Both the position numbers and the translations under genes were made by a program. The notes below the pieces were generated by a model. That model was not told the origin of the DNA. It saw only the letters and a list, made by a program, of their open reading frames with translations, and made no database searches. Positions 35,632 through 43,211 of a DNA stretch of 64,000 bases are shown piece by piece. The DNA is taken from NCBI RefSeq assembly GCF_000759715.1, contig NZ_BBLU01000014.1, positions 62,001 to 126,000 of the forward strand, read 5' to 3'. The stretch comes from Demequina mangrovi. GTDB lineage: Bacteria > Actinomycetota > Actinomycetes > Actinomycetales > Demequinaceae. Numbering within the stretch: position 1 is the stretch's first letter; each line of letters opens with the position of its first letter.

Positions 35632-36480
35632 CTACATCTCCTCGTGCGTCTCCGGATCGCCGTCGAAGAGCCGGCCGTCGGGGCGGCCGAGCGCCGTGAT
35701 CGCGTCGACCTCCGCGGGCAGCAGCGAGAAGCCGAGCACGTCGAGGTTCTCGGCCTGACGTGAGGGCGTCGCGGACTTCGGCAGCGGCAGCGTGCCGCGC
35801 TCGAGGTGCCACCGCAGGATCACCTGGGCAGGGGTGACGCCGAGCCGCGCCGCCGCCTCGGCCACGACGGGCTCGGCGTACGGCGCGTTGCGCTTGCCCA
35901 GCGGGCTCCACGCCTGGGTGACGATGCCGAGCTCGGCGTGCCGCGACAGGAGCTCGACCTGCGGGAAGTACGGGTGCAGCTCGACCTGGTTGATCGCGGG
36001 GACCACGCCCGAGTCCTCGATGATCTCCGCGAGCAGCCGCTCGTTGAAGTTCGAGACGCCGATGCTTCGCACCACGCCCCGGTCGCGCAGCTCGATCAGC
36101 GCGCGCCACGCCTCCTTGTAGAGGCCCGCCGACGGGTTGGGCCAGTGGATGAGCATGACGTCGATGCGGTCCAGCCCGAGCCGCGCGAGCGACTCGTAGC
36201 CCGAGGCGATCGCGCGGTCGAACGCGTGGTGGCGCCCGGGCAGCTTGGTCTGCACGGTGAGGTCGGTGCGTGAGGTCTTCCGCTTGACCAGGTATTCGCG
36301 GGCCGCGAGCCCGACTACGCCCTCGTTCTCGTAGTTCACCGCGGAGTCGAGCAGCCGGTAGCCGGCCTTGAGCGCCGACCGGACCGCGATGCGGCCCTCG
36401 TCGCCCACCAGCGGGTAGGTGCCGAAGCCGAGCGCCGGGATGGTGAAGCCGTCGTTGAGAGCGAGGGAGGGGAGGGCCAT
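35632..36480 (-). CDS. Aldo/keto reductase
   Basis: NADPH-dependent carbonyl reductase of the AKR5-like branch, 282 residues, TIM barrel. The catalytic tetrad is complete: Asp45, Tyr50 (DSAVNYENE), Lys79 (VQTKLPG) and His112 (LIHWPNP). Signature GVSNFNERLL and C-terminal PKSATPSRQAEN for cofactor binding are present. ATG 36480 lies 6 bp after TAGGGT. A GGACGATGC 9-mer overlaps this promoter. Converges on the SIP gene. Confidence 0.94.
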   Translation of the reverse strand: MALPSLALNDGFTIPALGFGTYPLVGDEGRIAVRSALKAGYRLLDSAVNYENEGVVGLAAREYLVKRKTSRTDLTVQTKLPGRHHAFDRAIASGYESLARLGLDRIDVMLIHWPNPSAGLYKEAWRALIELRDRGVVRSIGVSNFNERLLAEIIEDSGVVPAINQVELHPYFPQVELLSRHAELGIVTQAWSPLGKRNAPYAEPVVAEAAARLGVTPAQVILRWHLERGTLPLPKSATPSRQAENLDVLGFSLLPAEVDAITALGRPDGRLFDGDPETHEEM

Positions 36481-36486
36481 GCCCTC

Positions 36487-36492
36487 ACCCTA
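36487..36492 (-). promoter_or_regulatory. -10 element TAGGGT, leaderless promoter
   Basis: On the minus strand TAGGGT ends 6 bp before ATG 36480. The next base begins a GGACGATGC repeat (36493-36501). Confidence 0.55.
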
Positions 36493-36538
36493 GGACGATG
36501 CGCGGGGTTACCGTGGCGAGGGGAGGGAGGGCGATGCC

Positions 36539-37111
36539 ATGGGTCGCCTCATCTACGCGTTCAACTGCTCGCTCGACGGGTACATCAACGACGTCGACGG
36601 AGCCTTCGACTGGTCCGTGCCCGACGAGGAGCTGCACGACTACTTCACGGACCTCTGCTGGACCGCGTCGACGCTCCTCTACGGCCGCCGCATCTACGAG
36701 ACGATGCGCGTGTGGGAGGACCTCCGCGGCGATCCCGAGCAGCCGCGCGCGATGCGCGACTACGCCGAGGCGTGGTGCGCTGCGGAGAAGATCGTGTACT
36801 CCGCGACGCTCGACGACCCGGGATATCCGCGCACCCGCGTCGAGCGCGGATTCGACGCCGCGGAGGTGGCGGCGCTCAAGCAGCGCTCCGCGTCCGACCT
36901 CTCGATCGCGGGCGCCGAGCTCGCCTCGCATGCGCTCCGCGCCGGGCTGGTCGACGAGATCCAGCTGGCGATCGCACCGGTGATCGTCGGCGGCGGCACC
37001 CGGATGCTCCCCGACGGGATCGGGCTCGATCTCGAGCTGGTCGAGCATCGTCGCTTCCCCGAGGGCGCGCTGCTGGTGAGGTACGAGGTCAAGGGCGCCC
37101 GGGGAGGGTGA
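36539..37111 (+). CDS. Dihydrofolate-reductase-like (RibD C-terminal) family protein
   Basis: 190 residues, DHFR-like fold. N-terminus RLIYAFNCSLDGYINDVDG, then TLLYGRRIYETM and near the end DEIQLAIAPVIVGGGTRMLP, all typical of the stand-alone RibD_C/YwjB-type family. Function unassigned; not a true RibD because the deaminase domain is absent. GGGAGG-type site upstream. A YCII-domain gene follows 2 bp after the stop, a common pairing in actinobacteria. Confidence 0.92.
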   Translation: MGRLIYAFNCSLDGYINDVDGAFDWSVPDEELHDYFTDLCWTASTLLYGRRIYETMRVWEDLRGDPEQPRAMRDYAEAWCAAEKIVYSATLDDPGYPRTRVERGFDAAEVAALKQRSASDLSIAGAELASHALRAGLVDEIQLAIAPVIVGGGTRMLPDGIGLDLELVEHRRFPEGALLVRYEVKGARGG

Positions 37112-37113
37112 CG

Positions 37114-37437
37114 ATGCGCTACCTGTTCTCCGTGATCGACGATCGAACCGGCTCCTCGACCCCCGAGGAGGACGCCGCGATCGACGAGTTCAACGCACGC
37201 CTGCGCGCCGAGGGGCGCTGGGTGCTCGCCGCGGGGATCGAGGACCCGGCCGGGGCGACGACGATCGACGACCGGGACGGCGCCGGCGAGGTCTCGCCGG
37301 GGCCCTTCGTGCGCACATCCGAGCATGTGGCCGGCTTCTGGATCGTCGAGGCCGAGTCGCGGGACGATGCGCTGGCGCTTGCGGCGGAGGCCTCGCGCGC
37401 GTGCCATCGTCGGGTCGAGGTGAGGGCGCTCCTCTGA
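37114..37437 (+). CDS. YCII-related (DGPF) domain protein
   Basis: 107 residues. MRYLFSVIDD and the C-terminal GFWIVEAESRDDALALAAEA match the ferredoxin-like YCII fold; the middle carries the SPGPFVRTSEHVAGF motif equivalent to DGPFAE. ATG 37114 is preceded by GGGAGG; an in-frame GTG at 37108 is an alternative. Family members are often near ECF sigma factor genes, and one follows here after about 160 bp, which supports a functional grouping. Confidence 0.88.
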   Translation: MRYLFSVIDDRTGSSTPEEDAAIDEFNARLRAEGRWVLAAGIEDPAGATTIDDRDGAGEVSPGPFVRTSEHVAGFWIVEAESRDDALALAAEASRACHRRVEVRALL

Positions 37438-37599
37438 CCTGCTCCCCGGCCCGGCCGCCGACGGGTATGTTCGCGGCATGCAGCACAGCGGCGGGCGGGG
37501 GTCCGCGCAGCGGTTCACCTGGGGTTTCTCCAGCCATGCCCCCAACCTTCTGCGGCGTCCATGCGTCCTCGCTGGTATGGATCCAGGGGGGACGGCCGC

Positions 37600-38160
37600 G
37601 TGAGCGGGTGGAGGGACGCTCTCGACGTGCTCATGCGCGAGCGCGGACGGGCGCTGTTCGGCTATGCGTACATGCTGGCGGGCTCGCGCGAGGACGCCGA
37701 GGACCTGCTCCAGGAGGCGCTGGTCCGCACGTTCCGCACGGCGAGGCCGGTGCGCGATGTCGATGCGGCGCACGCGTACGTCAAGAGAGCGATCGCGACC
37801 GCGTCGATCGACCGGAGCCGGCGAGACCATGCGCGCCCGCGCATCGTCGACGCGGACCTCGACGCGCTCCGCGTGCGGGGTGCGCGCATGGTCTCTCCCG
37901 ACCACAGCGGCCTGGTGGACGCTGCGATCGACCTCCGTGCCGCCCTGCTCACCCTGTCGCCGCGAGAGCGGGCATGCGTGGTCCTGCGGTATCTCGAGGG
38001 GATGCCCGTCGCGGAGGTGGCCCGGACGCTGGGCCTCGCCCAGGGGACGGTGAAGCGGTACCTCTCGGACGGCATCGTGAAGCTGCGCGGGGCCCTTCCC
38101 GAACTCGATCTCGACGAACCCGAGACCGTCCCCGTCCAGGCCCCGTCCGGAGGTGTCTGA
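37600..38160 (+). CDS. ECF RNA polymerase sigma factor
   Basis: 186 residues. Region 2: LFGYAYMLAGSREDAEDLLQEALVRTFRTA; region 4: LSPRERACVVLRYLEGMPVAEVARTLGLAQGTVKRYLSDG. There is no region 3, as expected for ECF. It resembles the SigE-like actinobacterial group. GTG 37600 with an upstream G-rich ribosome site is favoured over ATG 37561. The stop shares one base with the next gene's ATG, so sigma factor and membrane protein are cotranslated. Confidence 0.93.
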   Translation: MSGWRDALDVLMRERGRALFGYAYMLAGSREDAEDLLQEALVRTFRTARPVRDVDAAHAYVKRAIATASIDRSRRDHARPRIVDADLDALRVRGARMVSPDHSGLVDAAIDLRAALLTLSPRERACVVLRYLEGMPVAEVARTLGLAQGTVKRYLSDGIVKLRGALPELDLDEPETVPVQAPSGGV

Positions 38161-39302
38161 TGACCGCCGACCGGAGCACGTTCGAGAACCTCCAGGCGCT
38201 CGCCGTCGCCGCCTGGGACGATGCGGCGCACGGCGTCGACGTGGAGGCCGTCGCCGGACGGGTGGCCCGTCACCGGCGCCGCCGTGGCCTCGCGGTCGGT
38301 GCGGCGAGCGTCGCGGTCGTCGCGCTGGGCTTCGTCGCGGCGTCGCTGTGGCTGCCCGGGCGTCCGACCGAGGTGGCACCGGCGACCTCGAGCACGCCTG
38401 CGCCCGCGGAGCCGACGGAGACGGCGACCGCATCGTCCCTGGACCTCGCCCTCGCCGCCGCGTGCAACGACGCGACGGAGATCTCGGGGAAGGCCATCGG
38501 CAACATCGGTGGCCTGGAGACGGACTGGAACAGCACCCCGGGCGCACCGTGCGACGAGTGGCCGATCGAGATCCTCGAGCACCCCAACACGGTGGTGGTC
38601 AACACGAGCGACGGCACGATGCTCCAGGCCGACTACCGCGTCGACGGGCCCGACATGGATCCGTACCGCGACCTCGGCCCGGCCTTCCTCATCCCCGATC
38701 CGGATCCGACGTGGCCGGCGGACAAGCTCGTGGTCATCGACGCGGCGACCCGCGAGGTCCTGGAGGTGAACGACATCCCCGACCATGCCGACACGTTCGG
38801 GTTGGAGGGGGAGATCCCGACGAGCCTGTCCGACGAGACCGCCGCGGTGCTCGAGGCGCTGTCGCACGGCGACACCCTGGCCCAGCACCTCGACGGGTGG
38901 GAGCTCGTGGGCACCTCGGAGATGACCGAGGCGTGGGGGAGCGTGCTCACGCTCGCGCCCACGGACGTCTACGACGCGATGGAGGCCGACCCGTCGGCGG
39001 GCATGACTGTGCACGCCAACGTGGTGCTCACGCCGGAGCCGCTCACCGCGGGCCAGACCGTCACCTCGGCGGAGGGGGAGGAGGTCCCCCTCGGGGACAA
39101 CCCCCTCCTGGACCTGCTCTACTACTTCCCCGAACAGTTCCGCGGCGGCGGTTTTCAGTGTCCCATCGGAGACGAGGCGTTCCTGGTGGTGCAGTCTTAC
39201 CCCGGCGATGATCCCCGCTTGGACGACCTTCAGGTGGACGTGTTCGAGGCGTTGCGCGCCATGACCGGGTACGAGCTGCCGAGGTGCGTGAATCGTGAGT
39301 GA
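38160..39302 (+). CDS. Single-pass membrane protein, probable anti-sigma/sensor partner
   Basis: 380 residues, no named family recognised. The cytoplasmic N-terminus of about 40 residues (TFENLQALAVAAWDDAAHG) ends in RHRRRRG, followed by one membrane segment (GLAVGAASVAVVALGFVAASLWL, about 43-65), a Thr/Pro/Glu linker and a large extracytoplasmic domain with several Cys. Overlap with an ECF sigma gene and this topology suggest an anti-sigma factor, although no zinc HxxxCxxC motif is seen in the N-terminal part. Two copies of the 9-mer lie in its first 100 codons. Confidence 0.75.
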   Translation: MTADRSTFENLQALAVAAWDDAAHGVDVEAVAGRVARHRRRRGLAVGAASVAVVALGFVAASLWLPGRPTEVAPATSSTPAPAEPTETATASSLDLALAAACNDATEISGKAIGNIGGLETDWNSTPGAPCDEWPIEILEHPNTVVVNTSDGTMLQADYRVDGPDMDPYRDLGPAFLIPDPDPTWPADKLVVIDAATREVLEVNDIPDHADTFGLEGEIPTSLSDETAAVLEALSHGDTLAQHLDGWELVGTSEMTEAWGSVLTLAPTDVYDAMEADPSAGMTVHANVVLTPEPLTAGQTVTSAEGEEVPLGDNPLLDLLYYFPEQFRGGGFQCPIGDEAFLVVQSYPGDDPRLDDLQVDVFEALRAMTGYELPRCVNRE

Positions 39303-39345
39303 GGCGGCGGCGGTCCCAGGCCTCGCGCATCGTCCCCTGGGCGCG

Positions 39346-39351
39346 TAGAAA
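39346..39351 (+). promoter_or_regulatory. -10 element TAGAAA, leaderless promoter
   Basis: TAGAAA ends 6 bp before ATG 39358. Confidence 0.45.
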
Positions 39352-39357
39352 CAAGGC

Positions 39358-39714
39358 ATGACCTGCACGAACGACTGGCTGGCCGGCTACCTCAAGGCAT
39401 GGGAGACGAAGGCCGAGGACGACGTCCGCGCGCTCTTCACCGACGACGCGGAGTACTGGTTCCGACCGAACGACCCCGAACCGGTGCGCGGCATCGACGC
39501 GATCGTCGAGGCGTGGCAGGAGCCCGAGCCGGGCGTTCCCGTCCCCCGGCTGGCGGTCCTCATCGAGAACGAGCGGCTCGGCATCATCAAGGGCTCCGTC
39601 GACTATCCGGGGCACGAGACCTACACGAACCTGTGGGAGGTGTGGTTCGCCCCGGACGGCCGCGCGCTGAGGTTCGTCGAGTGGTACATGACGCCCCGCG
39701 CAGCGGGCTCTTGA
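39358..39714 (+). CDS. NTF2-like (SnoaL-type) protein
   Basis: 118 residues, single cone-shaped domain. WLAGYLKAWETKAEDDVRALFTDDAEYWF and the closing YTNLWEVWFAPDGRALRFVEWYM fit the SnoaL/NTF2-like pattern; ligand or activity unknown. It is preceded by a TAGAAA hexamer and a 9-mer repeat at 39327 and followed by a non-coding stretch with an imperfect GC-rich hairpin at about 39717-39738. Confidence 0.8.
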   Translation: MTCTNDWLAGYLKAWETKAEDDVRALFTDDAEYWFRPNDPEPVRGIDAIVEAWQEPEPGVPVPRLAVLIENERLGIIKGSVDYPGHETYTNLWEVWFAPDGRALRFVEWYMTPRAAGS

Positions 39715-40000
39715 GGGATCGCGCGCCGGCGCGATTCTCGTCGTGGCAGCCTGAGTGGGAAGCGCGCACCACTCATCTGCACGCCGACTCAAAGTCTCGT
39801 CTCCTGAAGAGGCGCTTCTTGTCTCAGGCGCAGGCGGTGGTGCTCGTCCACGGCGGCCTCGCCGGAGGCGAGTCCTGACGCAGCTGTGGTGAGCCCGCAG
39901 GTGCCGTGTGCGCAACGTCACCAGCGATGTGGTAGGCGAACACGCATCGGCGCAATAGCCTGCCCCTGTCCAACCTGCTAAACCATCTGGGGGAACCTTC
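39715..40000. other. Intergenic region before the lipoprotein cluster
   Basis: 286 bp without a gene. The left end holds an imperfect hairpin (TCGCGC / GCGCGA, about 39717-39738) that may terminate the SnoaL-type gene. The right end carries a G-rich ribosome site (GGGGGAA) 6 nt before ATG 40001. Composition becomes less GC-rich to the right. Nothing else is recognisable. Confidence 0.4.
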
Positions 40001-40651
40001 ATGCGTATCCGCGCTCTCGCCGCTGCTGCGGCGCTGACCTTCACTCTGGCCGCGTGCTCGTCCGCCGACGCTGACGACACCACGCTCGAGGCTGAGGCGA
40101 CCGAGACCGCCACCGTCGTCGAGACGACCGAGACGACCGCGACCGCGACCGCTGACGTCGACACCGTCACCGAGTCGCCCGAGCCTGAGCCGACCGAGGA
40201 GGCACCGTCGGTGGTCGCCCAGCTCGAAGCCGGCGAGGTCACCCTGACCGGTATCCCTGAGGACTGGACCGTCGCCGAGTCGCAGTTCGAGACGATGCTC
40301 CTTGAGGTGCAGTTCAACGCGTTCCCCACGGCGATCGGTTCGGCGTACGTCGCCGACGTCGCCGTCGGCGGTGACGCGAAGGCACAGGTCGAAGGTGCGG
40401 CGTACGGCATGTCCGGTGGGCTGGCCGACACGACCGACTACGTCGTCGAGTACACCGATGGCCAGGTGCCCGGCTACTACGCCTACGTGCCCGGCTCGGA
40501 GGACCCGCTGCTCAACGCCTTCGAGATCTACGCCTTCGACCACGGCGACGCGGTCATCGTCATCAGCGCGTCGTACATGGACGCTCTCGAGGCCGACGCG
40601 GACTTCTCCGCCACGCTCGCCGAGACCGCGCAGACCATCACGCTCGGCTAG
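40001..40651 (+). CDS. Secreted lipoprotein of unknown function
   Basis: 216 residues. Lipoprotein signal with lipobox LAAC (MRIRALAAAAALTFTLAAC), then a Thr/Glu/Val-rich linker of about 50 residues and a compact domain (VVAQLEAGEVTLTGIPEDWTVAESQFETML... to the C-terminus). No known family. The linker is similar in composition to those of the next two lipoproteins, but the leader differs. Ends at a strong hairpin. More A/T than surrounding genes. Confidence 0.8.
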   Translation: MRIRALAAAAALTFTLAACSSADADDTTLEAEATETATVVETTETTATATADVDTVTESPEPEPTEEAPSVVAQLEAGEVTLTGIPEDWTVAESQFETMLLEVQFNAFPTAIGSAYVADVAVGGDAKAQVEGAAYGMSGGLADTTDYVVEYTDGQVPGYYAYVPGSEDPLLNAFEIYAFDHGDAVIVISASYMDALEADADFSATLAETAQTITLG

Positions 40652-40666
40652 CCCCACACACCTACA

Positions 40667-40704
40667 CCTGCGGCCCGTCACCTCACCAGGAGGCGGGCCG
40701 CAGG
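40667..40704 (+). terminator. Terminator after the first lipoprotein gene
   Basis: 11-bp stem CCTGCGGCCCG / CGGGCCGCAGG with a 16-nt loop, 15 bp after the stop. Confidence 0.8.
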
Positions 40705-40755
40705 CACAATCCGAACCAGCGCCATCATCGGCGCACCACTGAGGGGAACACACGA

Positions 40756-41532
40756 ATGCGCCACACCATCACCAGACATGTGCCCGCGGTGCTCGCGGGC
40801 ATGCTGCTCATGACCGGCTGCGATGCGGCGGCCGAGGAGACCACTACCGCTGCGACGTCGGAATCGCCGGCCGCGACTGAGACCGTCACGACCGTCGACG
40901 CATCCGCATCCGCATCCGCATCCGCATCCGCATCCGCGACCGGGACCGCGACCGCGGAGCCGACCCCGGCCGTCGCGGACTGCTCCATCGAGTACGAGGA
41001 CGGCATGGAGCTCGTGCCTGGCGTGAAGATCACCGATCCGGACGCTGAGCGCGGGTACAAGCCTGAGATCCTCGAGGACACGCCTGCATACCTGCACGAC
41101 GGCGCATGGTGCGTCCTGGACACCACGGTCCCGTACAACGAGACCGTGATGGCGGAGTACTTCTACGACGACCCCGATCAGGGCATCTACGAGGCGAACT
41201 ATCAGACCGCCTACGCAGTCAGAGACCTCATGGGATGTCTGTTCTACGTCTATGACGACGCCGGCTCAGTCACCGGAGACCTGCGGTACGGCGCGAACCT
41301 CCTCTGGTACGCCAAGGCAGGTGATGCGACCGCGCAGCACGAGGACTTCCGCGACGCGACAAGCATCGCCCTCAACAACTGGAGGCCGATGACGGACTGG
41401 CACCCCTCGGTCGAGGTTGCGCTCACGTCGACACAGGACGTGGCAGATGCCCACCGCGATGAGATCGACTGCTACAACTACGACCTCACCGTCCCGATCG
41501 TCAACGTCGCAGACGACGGCAGCAGCCACTGA
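40756..41532 (+). CDS. Secreted lipoprotein with tandem hexanucleotide tract
   Basis: 258 residues. Lipobox MTGC in the leader (MRHTITRHVPAVLAGMLLMTGC), then the linker DAAAEETTTAATSESPA, which is identical in the following gene. An (Ala-Ser) run is encoded by six GCATCC repeats (40900-40935). The body (about residues 75-258) has four or more Cys and no recognised family: NYQTAYAVRDLMGCLFYVYDD, SIALNNWRPMTDWHPS. The leader and upstream GAGGGGAAC ribosome site are duplicated before the next gene, 12 bp downstream. Confidence 0.85.
   Translation: MRHTITRHVPAVLAGMLLMTGCDAAAEETTTAATSESPAATETVTTVDASASASASASASATGTATAEPTPAVADCSIEYEDGMELVPGVKITDPDAERGYKPEILEDTPAYLHDGAWCVLDTTVPYNETVMAEYFYDDPDQGIYEANYQTAYAVRDLMGCLFYVYDDAGSVTGDLRYGANLLWYAKAGDATAQHEDFRDATSIALNNWRPMTDWHPSVEVALTSTQDVADAHRDEIDCYNYDLTVPIVNVADDGSSH
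40900..40935 (+). repeat. (GCATCC)6 tandem repeat
   Basis: Six perfect copies coding for alternating Ala-Ser in the linker of the lipoprotein. The hexamer preserves frame, so copy-number changes would alter linker length only. Confidence 0.95.
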
Positions 41533-41544
41533 GGGGAAACACGA

Positions 41545-42312
41545 ATGCGACACGTCACCAGATACGTGCCCGCGGCACTCGCGGGCATGCTGCTCATGAC
41601 AGGCTGTGATGCTGCAGCCGAGGAGACCACGACCGCTGCGACGTCGGAGTCGCCGGCTCCCGGCGAGACCGTCACGGTCGCCGAAGCGTTCGCGAGCGCG
41701 ACGCCGTCACCGTCTGTCACCGCCGAGCCTGGTCCGGAGTGCCTGCCCACGGAGATCGACTGGACCGAGGACACGGACGGCTCGTACCTGGCGGGCACGT
41801 ACGTCGTCGCGAAGGACGGCATTCAGGACACCACTGCGCTGAAGCCTGACGAGCTCAACGGCGTCTCCGTCGCCCTGTGCGACGGCAAGTGGCTGATCGT
41901 CGACCCGACCGAGGACCTCCCTGAGGAGATCTGGGAGATGGCCTCGGTCGACCGCGCAGACACACTGGCGGACAGCAAGCGTGCAGCACTGATGGTGAAG
42001 AACCTTGAGATCTGCTCCGTCCGCGCGCAGCCCTACGGAACGGTGCCGCTGTCGTGGGGACCCCGCCTCAACGCGTGGCAGGCGAACTCCGAGTGGCGTG
42101 AGGCGAACTCCAAGGGGCAGGTGGGTGACAGCACTTTCTGGTGGTCCGTGACGGGCACAGGCGTGTACACGGCTCGCTCCTTGGGCGAGTTCGTCGACGG
42201 CGAGCCCGTCACCGTCAAGACCGCTGACGACGCGCTCGAGTACGCAAGGACATACGCGACGCCTGAGCTGTGCCTCAACTACGGCACCAACTACCCGACG
42301 ATCGTCAGATAG
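41545..42312 (+). CDS. Secreted lipoprotein, leader paralogue of the preceding gene
   Basis: 255 residues. Leader MRHVTRYVPAALAGMLLMTGC and linker DAAAEETTTAATSESPA match the previous protein almost exactly. The body after about residue 50 is unrelated or very diverged (LKPDELNGVSVALCDGKWLIVDPTEDLP, LNAWQANSEWREANSKGQ). A weak shared theme is an aspartate-rich, tryptophan-containing extracytoplasmic domain with Cys near the ends. No known family. The gene ends in a strong hairpin. Probably in one transcript with its neighbour. Confidence 0.85.
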   Translation: MRHVTRYVPAALAGMLLMTGCDAAAEETTTAATSESPAPGETVTVAEAFASATPSPSVTAEPGPECLPTEIDWTEDTDGSYLAGTYVVAKDGIQDTTALKPDELNGVSVALCDGKWLIVDPTEDLPEEIWEMASVDRADTLADSKRAALMVKNLEICSVRAQPYGTVPLSWGPRLNAWQANSEWREANSKGQVGDSTFWWSVTGTGVYTARSLGEFVDGEPVTVKTADDALEYARTYATPELCLNYGTNYPTIVR

Positions 42313-42322
42313 TCGTGACGCC

Positions 42323-42357
42323 AACGCCCTGGTCACCGTCGTGGTGACCAGGGCGTT
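42323..42357 (+). terminator. Terminator of the lipoprotein pair
   Basis: 14-bp perfect stem AACGCCCTGGTCAC / GTGACCAGGGCGTT with a 7-nt loop, followed by GTG and T-containing DNA. Confidence 0.9.
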
Positions 42358-42365
42358 GTGCTGTG

Positions 42366-42500
42366 TCAGGCGGTGAGCAGGGGCAGCGTCTCGGTGAGGT
42401 CGAAGGGGATGGTGACGAGGGAGCCGGTGCTCTCGGATCGGGCGGTCAGGCGGGCCACGCCGAACGAGTCGGTGACGGACAGGATGCGCCGCCCCCGAGA
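42366..42500 (-). pseudogene. C-terminal fragment of an unidentified gene beside tRNA-Lys
   Basis: An open frame on the minus strand ends at TGA 42366-42368 and reads RRILSVTDSFGVARLTARSE, then STGSLVTIPFDLTETLPLLT. Composition and codon bias look coding, but there is no start codon before the frame enters tRNA-Lys. It therefore looks like the 3' end of a gene truncated at the tRNA. No family assigned. Confidence 0.4.
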
Positions 42501-42501
42501 G

Positions 42502-42574
42502 TGGGCCCCGTGGGGCTCGAACCCACGACCTACGGATTAAAAGTCCGCTGCTCTACCGACTGAGCTAGAGGCCC
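42502..42574 (-). tRNA. tRNA-Lys (TTT)
   Basis: Minus strand. Acceptor GGGCCTC pairs with GGGGCCC (G-U tolerated), D-arm AGCTCAGTCGGTAGAGC, anticodon loop CTTTTAA with TTT, T-loop TTCGAGC, discriminator A. CCA is not encoded. It flanks the lipoprotein block and a gene fragment, so it may be an integration site. Confidence 0.93.
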
Positions 42575-42584
42575 GCCGACCATG

Positions 42585-43133
42585 TTAGTCAGCCCGGCGG
42601 CGCCCCTCTGCCGCCGAGTCGCCGAGAGCGAGGACGATGCCCGCCGCGAGGGCGCCCAGGAAGGCGCCGGCGGTGTTGAGGATGATGTCGTCGACGTCGG
42701 CCACGCGGCCCAGCAGGTACTGGGTCGACTCGATCGCGGTCGACAGCGCCGCCCCCAGGAACGTCGCCGTCAGCACCCGCAGCACGAAGCCTCGCTGGGT
42801 CAGGAGCGCGACCACGGTGCCGAACGGGAGGAAGAGCACGATGTTGCCCACGAGATTGAGCCACGGCTCGCGCGCGCCGGTGGTGATCGCGCGCCGGATC
42901 TCCTGGCCCGGATCGAGGTTGACGCCGCCCGTGCCCGGGTCGTGCGTCACGAGCGTGAGGCCGATGGTGATCCACCCGATCACCGCGAGGCACGTGAGCA
43001 GCGCGACCCACAGCGCGGTGCGACGCCCGTGGCCGAAGAGCGCGCCGAGGCCCCAGGCGATCAGCACGAGCACACCGCCGATCAGCGCGATCGGGAGCGC
43101 CATGCCGGCCTCCTCGTACCGCAGCATGGGCAT
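42585..43133 (-). CDS. VanZ-family membrane protein
   Basis: 182 residues, four to five membrane segments. The VanZ core is NLVGNIVLFLPFGTVVALLTQR and STAIESTQYLLGRVADVDDIILNTAGAFLGAL, with the conserved Glu and Asp-Asp. In other systems VanZ gives low-level teicoplanin tolerance; a general envelope role is more likely here. ATG 43133 has AGGAGG 4 nt upstream; ATG 43103 with GAGGAGG is an equally credible alternative. Confidence 0.88.
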   Translation of the reverse strand: MPMLRYEEAGMALPIALIGGVLVLIAWGLGALFGHGRRTALWVALLTCLAVIGWITIGLTLVTHDPGTGGVNLDPGQEIRRAITTGAREPWLNLVGNIVLFLPFGTVVALLTQRGFVLRVLTATFLGAALSTAIESTQYLLGRVADVDDIILNTAGAFLGALAAGIVLALGDSAAEGRRRAD

Positions 43134-43211
43134 CGTTCCTCCTGGTCGCACGGTCGGGGTCCAACGCTCAAGCGTACGGTCTGGAACCTGCCCGGGCGTC
43201 GCGCGCCGGGG

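Noticed and set aside
40900-40935. GCATCC tract as a CRISPR-like or regulatory array
   Set aside because: Unit is 6 bp, perfectly in frame and without spacers; it is a coding microsatellite.
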